Counted from the stretch's first letter, positions 1 through 9,441 are shown. The stretch is 64,000 nt of DNA from Roseiarcus sp963794155 (GCA_963794155.1 CAWCCX010000017.1:1-64000), one strand, 5' to 3'. Notes: generated from the letters alone by a model not told the origin. Made by a program: numbers and translations.

Positions 1-1569
1 TCCGCTTCACGTGTGCGCCGTGAGAAGGCGGCGCTTTTCCAGTGGGTGCAAGTCCCACCCGGCGAACGCTCCAGCCGGAAGCAACCGGAGCAGTCATGGA
101 GGTGACGAAATGGCTGAAGCCTTCGGTGTAGCTGGTCACATATAGGTGACCGCGCGAGTGTGCGGGCCGCAACGCGAGTGAACGCCGAGCAAGCCTCACA
201 TGAGCAGGTGGCAGTCAAGCGGTTTGTTTCCGGGTGATAAGTCTCCAGCGGTTTGTCCGGTATCCGAGGTTCTGAGCCCTCTAAGCGTGACGCGGCTCGT
301 TTCCGAGCACGATCAACCTCACATACGGTCGCCGTTCGCGACGGCTGCACCAACATCCCGCTTGCGGCGGGTAGGGCTCAGGAAGACGAGAACCTTTCTC
401 GAAAACGGCGTTTCAGGCCACGGCTTGCTTCGGTTCGTCCACCTGGATCCGTCAGGACTGATCACGTCCTGAGGATTACGGGATTGGATGCGTGGAAGAC
501 GGGGGCTATCGTCAGGCGGGCCTAATCATGGCGCCTTCGATCACGACCCCAGCGCTCAGATATTTCCAGAGTGCGACCAGCAGCTTTCGCGCCAGCGCCA
601 CGATCGTCGTCTTGCGCCGACGACCGCCGTTACGTTCGTTTCGGTCCTGGAACCAGAGGGTGAGTGCGGAGCGCGGCTGATAGCGTATCCAAAGCCAGGC
701 GAGCTGAATCATCGTTGTCCGTAGTCGCGGGTTGCCCGATTGCGAGATGCCCTGCTCGCGATTGACCGACCCGCTTTGCCAAGGCGTCGGGGCAAGGCCG
801 GCATAAGCGGCGACCTGTCGGCGGTTATCGAAGTGCCTGGAGAGTCCCTCAGACCAGAGGACCGAAGCGAATTCCGGCCCAATCCCATGGACACCCAGCA
901 ACATCGGCGGCGGGGCCAACCCTTTGGTTTGTTGTGCGTTGAGCAGCGCGTCCCGCTCGGACTCCACAGCTTTGATCTGCTCGAGAAGCAATTCGAGCCG
1001 ATCGAGTTCTCGACAAACCTGGGCTTTGAGATGTTCGGGCAAGCGACGGCCGTCGCCAGTCTGGAGCGCATCCAGCCGCGCCCGTCGATCGCGACGCAAC
1101 GGCTCATACTCGGATGCGCCCTGAGAGAAGAGCAATCCTTTGATCCGGTTGACGTGCTGAACCCGTTCCATGATCAGCACCTTGCGCTCACGGCAAATCC
1201 GGCGGCGGTCTTCATCTTCAGGCGTCGGCGCCCGAACCATTGAACAGACCCGCGGTTCGCCGCGCTTGTGGGCGAGCAGCGCGCGAAGCAAAGCCTCGCC
1301 ATCGATCCTGTCGGTCTTGGCCCGACGCCGCCGGCGCGAAGTCGCAATTGAGGCTGCATCGACAACGTGGCTCTCAATTCCCTCACTCAGCAAGACACGG
1401 TGAATCCAGAAACCGTCCAACCCCGCTTCTTGAATGACGATGATCGGGAAGGATTTTCCGGTCCGCGCGTTTGCGGATTCCGACGAAAGCGCCATGTTGT
1501 AACGACGTGATGCCGCCACCTGTAACGGAATGATGCCGCCATGGTGGTGCGGGCTCGCTGGCGCTTCGA

Positions 1570-2346
1570 TTATTGGCGCTTGGGCTGTTGTCTGGTCAAG
1601 CTTTCATCTGCAATTTTTTCACGACTTGGCCGGACGCGTCGCAAGCTTTCGCCAGCGAGTTCGATCCGATGGGCGTTGTGAACGAGACGGTCGAGGATCG
1701 CATCGGCGTAGGTTGGGTCGTTGACGACTTGATGCCAGCGGTCCACGGGGAGTTGGGATGTGACGATGGTCGAGCGGCGGCCGTATCGCTCTTCGAGGAT
1801 TTCCAGAAGATCATGCCGGGCGCCGGCGTCGAGTGGCTCCAATCCCCAATCGTCGAGAATGAGAAGGTCGGCGCGGCCGAGCGCACGCAGGAGGCGCGGA
1901 TGACGGCCATCGCCGCGCGCCAGGGCGAGATCTTCGAAGAGCTTTGGGATGCGGTGATAGAGCACCGAGCGATTATCGCGGCAGGCCTTGTGGCCAAGCG
2001 CTGAAGCGAGCCATGACTTGCCGACGCCGGTCGGGCCAACGAGGGTCAAGTTTTCGTGGGCCTCGACCCAATGCCCCTCGACGAGCTTTTGGAACAGGGG
2101 CCGATCGAGGCCGCGCGGGCTTCGATAATCGACATCTTCGGCGCAGGCTTGCTGGCGCAATTTGGCGTAGCGCAGTCGCGCCGCGAATTTCTTATCCTGA
2201 CGCCATGACGCCTCGCGATCGAGCAGAAGCCCCAGCCATTCGCGTTTGTCGAGATTGTCGGCCTCGGCGCCGATTTCCGTAAAGCCCTTGGCCATGCCCT
2301 GGAGGCCGAGGGCGTAAAGTTGATCGAGGGTCGGATGTTTGAGCAA
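1570..2346 (-). CDS. istB: IS21 helper ATPase IstB
   Basis: This 258-residue AAA+ ATPase assists IstA in target selection and strand transfer. The N-terminal region (about 1-95) is the IstB leader domain. Walker A is GPTGVGKSWLA near residue 105, and Walker B is LLILDDWGLEPL near residue 160. Length and motifs fit complete IS21-family helper proteins. It lies 11 bp downstream of istA and is presumably translated from the same transcript. Nothing suggests inactivation, so the IS21 element may still be mobile. The identification is firm; activity is inferred. Confidence 0.93.
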   Translation of the reverse strand: MLKHPTLDQLYALGLQGMAKGFTEIGAEADNLDKREWLGLLLDREASWRQDKKFAARLRYAKLRQQACAEDVDYRSPRGLDRPLFQKLVEGHWVEAHENLTLVGPTGVGKSWLASALGHKACRDNRSVLYHRIPKLFEDLALARGDGRHPRLLRALGRADLLILDDWGLEPLDAGARHDLLEILEERYGRRSTIVTSQLPVDRWHQVVNDPTYADAILDRLVHNAHRIELAGESLRRVRPSREKIADESLTRQQPKRQ

Positions 2347-2357
2347 GATCGCTTCTC

Positions 2358-3908
2358 CTAATTGTAATAGCGCGGGCCACGGATATTGGGATGCAGGATC
2401 GGCGTTCCGTCCGCGGCGCGCTTTTGCGCGGGGCGCCGATCAAGATTGTTGTCGAGGATGGACTTGACGGAGCCATAGGTGTGCGCGCCGATATCAATGG
2501 CGCGTTCGGCCGCCGCTTCGACGCGTCCGACGCCATAGGGACCGGAAAGGCGGACGATCCCCAGACACGCCCGGTAGCCCTGTTCCGGATGCGGTCTATG
2601 CTCGAGAATTTGCTCGCAGAGCGCCGCAGTCGCCGGTCCGATCGCGCGCGCATCCTGGCGGATGCGGTCGATCGTCCAGCCCGCATAGCGGCGGTGGGAG
2701 GACGGCATGTGTTCGGGGATCGTCGTATGTTTGCGATTGCCGCTGATGCGCAAATGCGCGGCGATCCGCTCGCCTTTGAGGAAAATCTCGACCGTCCTGG
2801 CGGTCATCCGGACGTCCACCTCGGCGCGGGCGAAGCGATAGGGAACGCTGTAATAGTGAGAGCCGGCGTCGACGTGATAATCGATGCCGACCCGACAGAC
2901 GCGCCATTCGCTAAAGACATAGGGCTCGGCCGGCAGAGACTTGAGCGCCGGACGGTCGATCGCCTCCAGCAATTGCCGGCGAGTTACGCCGAGCCTCCGG
3001 ATGGGTCGTTCTTCGTTCAGATGCTTGAGCAACTCGCCGATGGCTTCGTTGACCTCAGCCAGGCTGATGAAGATGCGGTGACGCAACCGCCCGAGCAGCC
3101 AGCGCTCGACAATCAGCACCGCTTGTTCGACTTTCGCCTTGTCGCGAGGTTTTCTCGGCCGCGCCGGCAGGATGGCGGTGTCGTAATGGGCCGCCATTTC
3201 GGCATAGGTGCGATTGACCAGAGGGTCATAGAAGCAGGCCTTTATGACGGCGGTCCTGGTATTGTCCGGCACGAGCAAATGGGGAACGCCGCCGATCGCC
3301 GCGAAAGCATGCACGTGGGCGTCGATCCAATCGGGAAGCGTCTGCGTCCAGCTCGCCCAGGCAAAGGTGAAGCTCGATGCGCCGAGCACCGCGACGAATA
3401 TCTGCGCCTTGCGCATCTCGCCCGTCAGCCGATCAATCAGGACTGGAACGCCATCGCCGGCGTAATCGACAAACAATCGTTCGCCCGCCGCATGCGTCTG
3501 GCGCATCGTCGGCGACAATTTTGTCTCGAAGGCTCGGTAAAGTTCGCAGAACCGCGAATAGCTGTAGCCGCCTGGGTTCTGCGCAATATACTCGTCCCAG
3601 ACGATCAGCAGGGTGACGTGCTTGCGTTTCATCTCCCGATGAACCGCCGGCCAGTCCGGTTCGGCATGGCGCCGATGACCCCGTTTACTGCGCCGGTTGG
3701 CGTAAAGCGCAGCTTCCAACCCTTCGTCGCTCAGGCCCTCGGGTAGCGGCCAGATCAAGTCCGAACTCTCGAAACGGCTCAAGGTCTCCCGCACCGTCGA
3801 ACGCGCCAACCCAAGACGCCGGGCAATCTCGCTCGTCGTGAGCGAAGACAAATATTTAAGGCGAATGATCACGCGTACATCGCGCATGGCGACTCTCTCG
3901 GCTGGCAT
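2358..3908 (-). CDS. istA: IS21 transposase IstA
   Basis: DDE-type transposase of 516 residues from the chosen start. ATG 3908 is preceded by AAGGGAGCACCG, giving a well-placed ribosome site, whereas the longer open frame to 3980 lacks one. The N-terminal helix-turn-helix (SEIARRLGLARSTVRETL) should bind the element ends. The rve-type catalytic core shows D in FVDYAGD, D in VPDNTRTAV and E in DKAKVEQAV. A Mu-type C-terminal beta region follows. The gene is complete and paired with istB. Confidence 0.93.
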   Translation of the reverse strand: MPAERVAMRDVRVIIRLKYLSSLTTSEIARRLGLARSTVRETLSRFESSDLIWPLPEGLSDEGLEAALYANRRSKRGHRRHAEPDWPAVHREMKRKHVTLLIVWDEYIAQNPGGYSYSRFCELYRAFETKLSPTMRQTHAAGERLFVDYAGDGVPVLIDRLTGEMRKAQIFVAVLGASSFTFAWASWTQTLPDWIDAHVHAFAAIGGVPHLLVPDNTRTAVIKACFYDPLVNRTYAEMAAHYDTAILPARPRKPRDKAKVEQAVLIVERWLLGRLRHRIFISLAEVNEAIGELLKHLNEERPIRRLGVTRRQLLEAIDRPALKSLPAEPYVFSEWRVCRVGIDYHVDAGSHYYSVPYRFARAEVDVRMTARTVEIFLKGERIAAHLRISGNRKHTTIPEHMPSSHRRYAGWTIDRIRQDARAIGPATAALCEQILEHRPHPEQGYRACLGIVRLSGPYGVGRVEAAAERAIDIGAHTYGSVKSILDNNLDRRPAQKRAADGTPILHPNIRGPRYYN

Positions 3909-4650
3909 CGGTGCTCCCTTGGTGGCCCAAAGAAGCGACCTTAAATCTGGCCAGCGAGACGCCCACCCTGGCGGGATCATCCCGTTGCAGGTGGCGCAAT
4001 CATCTCGTTATGAGTGGCGACATCATCTCGTTAAAGGTGGCGGCTTCCGTCGGAATCAGCACGCTTTCCTCCTGAGCTCCAAAATGCGGGCCAACAGCGC
4101 AGCGATATCCCCGGCGGACACGCTGTGCTTTGACATCTTCTCTCCGCGGCCTGGCGACAATGACGTAACCAGCCAGGTCGATCGGCTCAGTTCCAATGAG
4201 ATGAATATTGCGCAAAGATCGGCCCGGATCGTGGTCGGTGCTAATTGATCAGCTACGTTTTGCATGGTCGCCTCCAGAGTGGGTGGTAAGCGACCTCATG
4301 CTCCCGAATCGCAGGTCGCTACCATCGCCTCATGGGATCTCGAAAAGGACGATGTGCAGGCCGACCCGACGACGTTTTCGGGGAAGGCTGATACGGCTGG
4401 GCGAGATGAGCGAAGACGACGCCCAGTCGCTGCACCGGGGTAGTGGCGGCAGCACGTACACAAGGAAAGCGCGCGCAACACGGGAAGCCCCATGGCGTGG
4501 TCAGGGATGACCAACCGGACGCCCGCGAGGGATGGGCCGGGCCTCATGGGGTCGCGGAGAGGTTCGTAGTACCGCTGAAGCCGGATAACGCCGGGGAGGG
4601 AAGGGACCTCAGTTCAAGACAGACGCAAGACGCAGCGAGGGACCTGGAGA

Positions 4651-5982
4651 TTGGGCAACCTATCAACTCCGGACGGCGTTCAGAAACTGCAGACGGCGTT
4701 GCACGCGAAAGCGAAGGCAGAACCCGGCTACCGCTTCTACGTCCTCTACGACAAGATCCGCCGCGACGACACTCTGGCGCACGCCTATGCCCAGTGCCGC
4801 TCCAACAAGGGCGCGCCGGGCGTGGACCGTCAGGACTTCGAGGCCGTCGAGACGTATGGGGTGGAGCGATGGCTGGGCGAACTGGCGCTTGCGCTCAGGC
4901 AGGAGACTTACCGACCGGACCCTATCAGACGCGTTTACATACCGAAGGCCAACGGCAAGCTCAGGCCGCTGGGCATCTCAACCTTGCGGGATCGGGTCTG
5001 CATGACAGCAGCGATGCTGGTGCTGGAGCCGATCTTCGAAGCCGACCTCCCATCGGAACTCTACGCCTACCGCCCCGGGCGAAACGCCCAACAGGCGGTG
5101 GTCGCGGCGGGAGAGCTGCTGTTTCGCGGCCATCCGGAAGTGGTGGACGCCGACCTCGCGGACTACTTCGGGAGCATTCCCCATACCGAGCTTTTGAAGT
5201 CGGTAGCGCGCCGGATCGTTGATCGGCGCATGCTGCATCTGATCAGGATGTGGCTGGATTGTCCCGTGGAAGAAACCGATGATCGGGGTCGGAAGACACG
5301 CACGACCGAGGCGCGGGACACGCGGCGCGGCATTCCGCAGGGCTCGCCCATCTCACCCCTGCTGGCCAATATTTACATGCGCCGGTTTGTGCTGGGATGG
5401 AAGATGTTCGGGCTCGAGCGAAGCCTCGGCGCGCGGCTCGTGACCTACGCCGACGACCTCGTGATCCTGTGCAGAAGGGGCAAGGCCGAAGCGGCCTTGC
5501 ACAGCCTGCGCGAGATCATGGGCAAGCTGAAGCTCACGGTGAACGAGGAGAAGACACGGATCTGCACAGTGCCGGGAGGAGAGTTCGATTTCCTGGGATA
5601 CACGTTCGGGCGAATGTTTTCGGCAAGGACCGGCGAGGCCCGTATCGGCTACCGGCCGTCAAAGAAAAGCATTGAGCGCGTGGTCGAGAAAGTCCACGCG
5701 CTGACCGACCGAGCGGGAACATGGCAAGAGACCACAACGCTGGTGGGCAAAGTGAACCGCACGTTGCGCGGATGGGCGAACTACTTCCAAGTAGGAACCA
5801 TCAACAAGGCGTATCGGGCGCTCGACGCTTACACAGCGGTGCGGTTGCGCCGGTGGTTGCGCTCCAAGCACAAGGTCAGGCGACGAGGGGGCGGGAGCTA
5901 TCCACTCTCGCACCTCTACGGGCACTTCGGGCTCGTACGCCTGAGCCGCCTTGGGCACGACGTGCCGTGGACGAAGGCGTGA
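4651..5982 (+). CDS. ltrA: Group II intron reverse transcriptase/maturase (intact)
   Basis: Intron-encoded protein of 443 residues that should help splice its own RNA and reverse-transcribe it at the target. The RT fingers include NKGAPGVD and RPLGISTLRDR. The palm has VVDADLADYFGSIPH, the RT signature GIPQGSPISPLLANIY, and the catalytic YADD box near residue 264. The maturase domain X contains TLRGWANYFQVG. No HNH endonuclease domain follows, so target cleavage would have to be endonuclease-independent. The TTG start at 4651 has GGAG just upstream; the start is the least certain part. This is the only copy here with a complete RT, so it could act in trans on copy 2. Confidence 0.92.
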   Translation: MGNLSTPDGVQKLQTALHAKAKAEPGYRFYVLYDKIRRDDTLAHAYAQCRSNKGAPGVDRQDFEAVETYGVERWLGELALALRQETYRPDPIRRVYIPKANGKLRPLGISTLRDRVCMTAAMLVLEPIFEADLPSELYAYRPGRNAQQAVVAAGELLFRGHPEVVDADLADYFGSIPHTELLKSVARRIVDRRMLHLIRMWLDCPVEETDDRGRKTRTTEARDTRRGIPQGSPISPLLANIYMRRFVLGWKMFGLERSLGARLVTYADDLVILCRRGKAEAALHSLREIMGKLKLTVNEEKTRICTVPGGEFDFLGYTFGRMFSARTGEARIGYRPSKKSIERVVEKVHALTDRAGTWQETTTLVGKVNRTLRGWANYFQVGTINKAYRALDAYTAVRLRRWLRSKHKVRRRGGGSYPLSHLYGHFGLVRLSRLGHDVPWTKA

Positions 5983-5994
5983 GGTCTTGTCCGA

Positions 5995-6027
5995 GAGCCG
6001 GATGCGGGAAATCTGCACGTCCGGTTC
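5995..6027 (+). ncRNA. Group II intron domain V (copy 1)
   Basis: The catalytic hairpin reads GAGCCGGATGCGG, then GAAA-containing loop, then CGCACGT-like descending strand ending CCGGTTC. It ends 12 nt downstream of the RT stop region and is followed by domain VI. The same hairpin occurs in copy 2 at 17901-17933. It is absent from copy 3, so copy 3 cannot splice. Confidence 0.85.
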
Positions 6028-6196
6028 GATGAGGGGGGTGTGGAAACGGAGCCATGGTCGAGCCACTAAGGCACCGCCAGACGAAAGGGGCGGCAAACCG
6101 ATATGCTCAACCTAACGCCACCGCGCCACACTCCTACTCTACCCGATTCGAGACGTCTCCAAATGTCTCAAATGCGCAAATAGCGGCCATTCGCCG

Positions 6197-6285
6197 ATGG
6201 GTTCCGTGGTCGACGCCATGCGCTGCGCGGTCGAAATTCAGAACGCCATGGTCGAGCGCAACGCTGCCGGCCGCCCGCCGCGAAC
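6197..6285 (+). pseudogene. Adenylate cyclase domain fragment
   Basis: About 25 codons (GSVVDAMRCAVEIQNAMVERN) match the middle of the cyclase domain encoded at 13203-15080 (SVVDAVNCAIEIQRAMVERN). Similarity ends abruptly on both sides. It lies 50 bp after the 3' end of intron copy 1, next to a copy of the dispersed GCGCAAATA motif. It is a relic of a related gene and not a functional cyclase. Confidence 0.65.
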
Positions 6286-6289
6286 AATG

Positions 6290-6869
6290 AGATCGATCGC
6301 CAGAGCCGGCGAACCTCAGCCTGGCGCCTCCAGTCGTCGCGGCTCGGCCCGATCTCGGCCTTCATCGCCCGCAGTTCAGACGCTCGCGGGTCAGCGCGGG
6401 CAGCCATTTCATTTCGTTCCAAACGAAGTAAGGCCGGAGCGAGCGAAACCCACCTCCGGCCCTACCTTCAGAGGGTAATCGCGACCGCCTTCCTCCCGGG
6501 GCTTTTGGCCGTGGCCCGCTCTGACATTGCCCATCATCGCAGATCGCGGCGGGCGTGTTTTGATCTGGGTCAACGGGTGGGGGAGACTCAGTACAAGAAG
6601 CAAGCCGACAGCGGATTGAGGCTCTTGCTACGAAGCTACTCGATCAAAGCAACGAGGCATCAGGCGTGCAATGCGCGTCGTCATCGGTCGATGCCAAGGT
6701 CCTCGGTGCAATTGATCCGATCAATCCCCTCACTTCACTGTCGACTCGAGCGCCAGCCGCTGCGCCTGGGCTATCTGAGTGGATGTCATTTAGGCGACCC
6801 ACCTCGCAATAGCCTCGTGGCCTAACGAAGCCCTTTTCCTCGCTCCGACCCCTCTCAGCCCAACCGCCC
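6290..6869. other. Stretch with no supported gene
   Basis: Several short frames occur but none has a ribosome site, a recognisable domain or a consistent reading frame. Short peptides on the minus strand resemble coiled-coil tails of plasmid or phage proteins, too weakly to name. It is probably decayed accessory DNA. Confidence 0.5.
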
Positions 6870-7352
6870 TCAACGAATCACTTCTGTGAGCGCAACGAGG
6901 GCATTGAGCACGCCTGAGTTGGGACAATACGCTTCCCACACCAGGGTGTTAGGATCGCGCTTCAAATCCAGCGCGCAGGCTTCCCGATCGCTACAGCTCG
7001 GGCAATTTCTCTTGATTTTGTCGAACACTTCGTGGAATTCGCGTCCGATTGCGTCGACATCAAGCCCCAAGATTTTCATCCGACCCCGCAGAAGATCATC
7101 GACTTCGTCGGGCGTCGTGGGCTTCCCTACTGAAGGATCGTAGTCCACCCCACGAACCGCAATTTCGTTCTTGATGCCAGTCACCCCGCGCACTCTGCGC
7201 ACGTCCGCCTCGGCGAGGGACCTCTGGTACGCCCATTCGACTACGCCCTGCAGAGTAACCCAGCCGCCGTCCACTTTCGGGGTTACCCTATGACGAGGGA
7301 TCGCGATATCCCAATGAAGCGCATTTCTCACTTCGGCGCGAATATCCAACAT
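6870..7352 (-). CDS. BON domain protein with C-terminal Cys domain (DUF6455-like)
   Basis: 160 residues from ATG 7352, chosen because AAGGGAGG sits 7 nt upstream; a longer frame to 7382 has no such site. Residues 1-70 form a BON domain (DIAIPRHRVTPKVDGGWVTL, GVVEWAYQRSLAE, VRGVTGIKNEIAV), a fold that binds phospholipid or other surfaces. Residues 90-160 contain NCPSCSDREACALDL and VWEAYCPNSGVLNAL, resembling the DUF6455 cysteine-containing domain. There is no signal peptide. Stress-induced BON proteins are common in rhizobia; the joined Cys domain is less usual. The function is unknown. It stands alone between intron copy 1 and a miniature element. Confidence 0.7.
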   Translation of the reverse strand: MLDIRAEVRNALHWDIAIPRHRVTPKVDGGWVTLQGVVEWAYQRSLAEADVRRVRGVTGIKNEIAVRGVDYDPSVGKPTTPDEVDDLLRGRMKILGLDVDAIGREFHEVFDKIKRNCPSCSDREACALDLKRDPNTLVWEAYCPNSGVLNALVALTEVIR

Positions 7353-7533
7353 GGCGCGCCCTCCCTTCTGATTGAATGTCATATTGATTGATATTCAGGG
7401 CGAAATTTTTACCAAAGATATCCCGCGAGGTGCGACCCGTCGACGCAGTGGTCCGACCGACCGCGCGGAGAAGCTCGGTTGTCGACGGCGTCATCCTTAG
7501 CGGCTCATCGCAACGGCCGCTCGGCGCAAATAG

Positions 7534-7741
7534 TGTTGAAAAACTCGGAAATTGAGCCACCGCTAAAATCTCGTTTTCGCGGGCGTCGCGTCAACTCAGC
7601 CGATACTCCTCACGGCAGGGCATATAGGAGCGTCGCACGCGGCAAACCCGGTCGGTCCGCCGACCCCCTAAGGAATTTTTCACCGAGGCCGCCAGCGGTC
7701 TCCTGAATTGTGATCGATGCGGAAATTCGAGTTTTTCAACA
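7534..7741. repeat. 208-bp miniature inverted-repeat element
   Basis: Perfect 14-bp terminal inverted repeats, TGTTGAAAAACTCG at the left and CGAGTTTTTCAACA at the right, enclose a stretch without a gene. The left end and its flank, AATAGTGTTGAAAAACTC, nearly match the left end of the IS1182-type element at 36590 (AATAGCGTTGAAAAACTC). This suggests a non-autonomous derivative moved by a related transposase. No clear target duplication is visible. Confidence 0.65.
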
Positions 7742-7759
7742 TGGGGTAATGGGCGGGAG

Positions 7760-7802
7760 CTCTTCCACGAAGGCCGCTACGATCGGCCCGTCATTGGAAG
7801 AG
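7760..7802 (+). ncRNA. Structured leader of the second IS110 element
   Basis: CTCTTCCA (7760-7767) pairs perfectly with TGGAAGAG (7795-7802), and GGCC pairs with GGCC inside the loop. It ends 11 nt before the transposase ATG. IS110-family elements carry a guide (bridge) RNA in the leader upstream of the transposase, so this is a candidate part of that RNA. It could equally be a translational control hairpin. Confidence 0.4.
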
Positions 7803-7813
7803 GAGACCGTTCA

Positions 7814-8827
7814 ATGGACTATTTTGCCGGCCTCGATATCTCGATGGACGAGACCCATATCTGCGTCCTCGACCGCGAAGGTGTGGTGGTTCGCGAAAGC
7901 AAAACCGACTCGACGGCGGCGGCGATCGCTATCGAATTGGCGAAAGCGCCAGATTGTCGTCGCATCGTGTTTGAGACGGGGCGAATGGCGCCGATCCTGT
8001 TTCACGGGTTGAGCCAACTGGGCCTTCCCGTGGTATGCGTCGAGAGTCGGCAGGCCTACCAAGCGCTCAGGTCACTGGCGACCCACAAGACCGATCGCAA
8101 CGACGCGCGAGGTCTAGCGCATTTGGCCCGTACTGGCTTCTTCAAGCCCGTGCATGTGAAGTCGCTGCAAGCTCATGCGCTCCGGTCGCTGATTAGCGCG
8201 CGTAAGAAGCTTGTCGGCCAGCGAGTAACCTTGGAAAATCAGATCCGAGGCTTGGCGGTTGTGTTCGGGGTTCGGTTGCCACGCGCGCTCACCGCAGCGT
8301 TCATCGATCAGGCTCTCAAGGCAAGCGAGGAGATCGCCGGTCTTTCTGCCGCCATGCGGGGATTGTTTGCGGCACGAACCGCAGTGATGACGGCGGTCGC
8401 TGCAATCGACGCGGACATGAGACATATGACAAGAGCCTCGGCGGCCTGCCGCCGGCTCATGACCATCCCAGGCGTCGGCCAACTGACAGCGCTCGCGTTT
8501 GTGGCTGCGATCGACGATCCTTTGCGCATCCGCCGATCCAGAGATATTGGCGCTTATCTGGGGCTGGTTCCAAAGCGCCATCAGTCGGGAGAGCTCGACT
8601 ACACCGGCGGCATCTCGAAATGCGGGGATGGGCGGGTGCGAACCCTCCTGTACGAGGCCGCCAACGTCATGCTGACCCGCTACAAGGGCCAGCTCAAGCT
8701 GAAGGACTGGGCCTTCGCCATCGCTAGGCGGTCAACGATGCGCAAGGCGAGGGTTGCTCTGGCTCGCCGCCTCGCGATCATCATGCATGCGATGCTTCGA
8801 GACGGGACGGAGTTCGAGTTCGCCTAA
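7814..8827 (+). CDS. IS110-family transposase (second type)
   Basis: 337 residues, unrelated in detail to the IS110 copies inside the introns. The N-terminal DEDD RuvC-like domain shows D in FAGLDISMDETH, E in IVFETGRMA and the THKTDRNDARGLA acidic motif. The C-terminal Transposase_20 region has MTIPGVGQLTALAFV and the serine-containing GGISKCGDGRVRTLL. AGAGGAGACC upstream of ATG 7814 gives a ribosome site. It is full length, so probably an intact element. Its outer ends could not be located, because IS110 elements lack obvious terminal repeats. Confidence 0.92.
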   Translation: MDYFAGLDISMDETHICVLDREGVVVRESKTDSTAAAIAIELAKAPDCRRIVFETGRMAPILFHGLSQLGLPVVCVESRQAYQALRSLATHKTDRNDARGLAHLARTGFFKPVHVKSLQAHALRSLISARKKLVGQRVTLENQIRGLAVVFGVRLPRALTAAFIDQALKASEEIAGLSAAMRGLFAARTAVMTAVAAIDADMRHMTRASAACRRLMTIPGVGQLTALAFVAAIDDPLRIRRSRDIGAYLGLVPKRHQSGELDYTGGISKCGDGRVRTLLYEAANVMLTRYKGQLKLKDWAFAIARRSTMRKARVALARRLAIIMHAMLRDGTEFEFA

Positions 8828-9441
8828 GCCTGCAAGCCACGAGACAGGAGGCCGAATCCAGCTCCCAAGCGGAGCGACGCCCAAGGGAGGGAGCAGACGA
8901 CGGCGTGGATTGTGTAGCAGGGGCCAGCCGTTGGCCGACTGCGATTTCAACCGAGCCGCGCTGCACCCAGCTTACCCCATCAAGTGCCGAACGAGCACGC
9001 AGAGAACGCAGGCACCCGAAAGCGTCGACACCCGAAGAGCTTCCGCCTTGACCCATTAGAGAACACTATCCGCAAAGAGCGGTCATTCGCCAACGATGCA
9101 GCGAACCAGTCAAATCGCCGCTTTCGCTCCGCGTATTTCAACGGCAAGCTCAGAATGCTCAGGCCGCAACACAGCGAAGTCTATTTCCGCCCGCCTCGCC
9201 GAGCGCGGTCATCCAAACGTTGATTTCATCTTGCGTCATCGGGATGAGGAGCATTCGGGCCGCCTTTCTTGAAATCACAAGCGATTCCAACGAGCGCTAA
9301 GTTCCTGAATGGGTATTAACAAAGATTAACATTAACTATCGCATGTCTTTTTGTGCAAGCACCGCTCTAAAATGCTTTATAAAGTGTTTACGGTAAGGCT
9401 TCGCCGCCATTGGGGAGAAAGATAATTAGGAGGAGTACGCA
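8828..9441 (+). other. IS110 3' flank and speD upstream region
   Basis: No gene is supported here. The first 200 bp probably hold the right end of the IS110 element. From about 9310 the DNA becomes AT-rich (ATTAACAAAGATTAACATTA, then CTTTATAAAGTG), unlike its surroundings, as expected for a promoter of speD. No pair of boxes has convincing spacing. AGGAGGAG at 9428-9435 is the speD ribosome site. Confidence 0.45.

Larger units (their letters stand above)
1472..4061 (-). mobile_element. IS21-family insertion sequence
   Basis: The ends are TG...CA with terminal inverted repeats TGCGGATTCCGACGAAAGC and TGCTGATTCCGACGGAAGC. Inside each end lie IS21-type multiple repeats: AACGACGTGATGCCGCCA and AACGGAATGATGCCGCCA at the left, and related ATCATCTCGTTA...GGTGGCG units at the right. 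The element holds istA and istB in the usual order. Compared with the uninterrupted IS110 copies, the flanks join with no base gained except T1471 in place of A, so no target duplication is visible. Confidence 0.9.
512..4265 (-). pseudogene. IS110-family transposase, split by IS21
   Basis: The two coding parts are 4265-4062 (N-terminal 68 residues) and 1470-512 (the rest). Joined, they match the 387-residue transposase of the uninterrupted copies at 15674-16837 and 42333-43496. The N-terminal acidic residue of the RuvC-like DEDD domain is on one side of the IS21 element. The KTDRIDGEALL acidic motif and the C-terminal GVHGIGPEFASV and QSGNPRLR (serine) motifs are on the other. An open frame running from the IS21 end into the right part is chimeric and should not be read as a native start. 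The protein cannot be made intact from this copy. Confidence 0.85.
11..6142 (+). mobile_element. Group II intron copy 1, carrying IS110 and IS21 insertions
   Basis: The 5' end reads GTGTGCG (GUGYG consensus) and is followed by a domain I-like segment with GGTGCAAGTCCCACC. A maturase/reverse transcriptase gene follows at 4651, domain V at 5995-6027 (GAGCCGGATGCGG, internal loop, CCGGTTC) and domain VI up to an AC end near 6142. Both ends were set by comparison with copy 2. The exon piece just upstream, TCCGCTTCAC, is the same in all three copies, as expected for a shared IBS target. An IS110-family element interrupts the intron RNA between roughly 480 and 4450, and that element is itself split by IS21. 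Without the insertions the intron would be about 2.3 kb. Exact ends are inferred, because GTGTG at 11 and GTGCG at 13 both fit the consensus. Confidence 0.85.

Noticed and set aside
200..740. Several 60-90 codon frames repeated at 200, 15362 and 42021
   Set aside because: They lie in the structured 5' part of the group II intron and are repeated only because the intron is.
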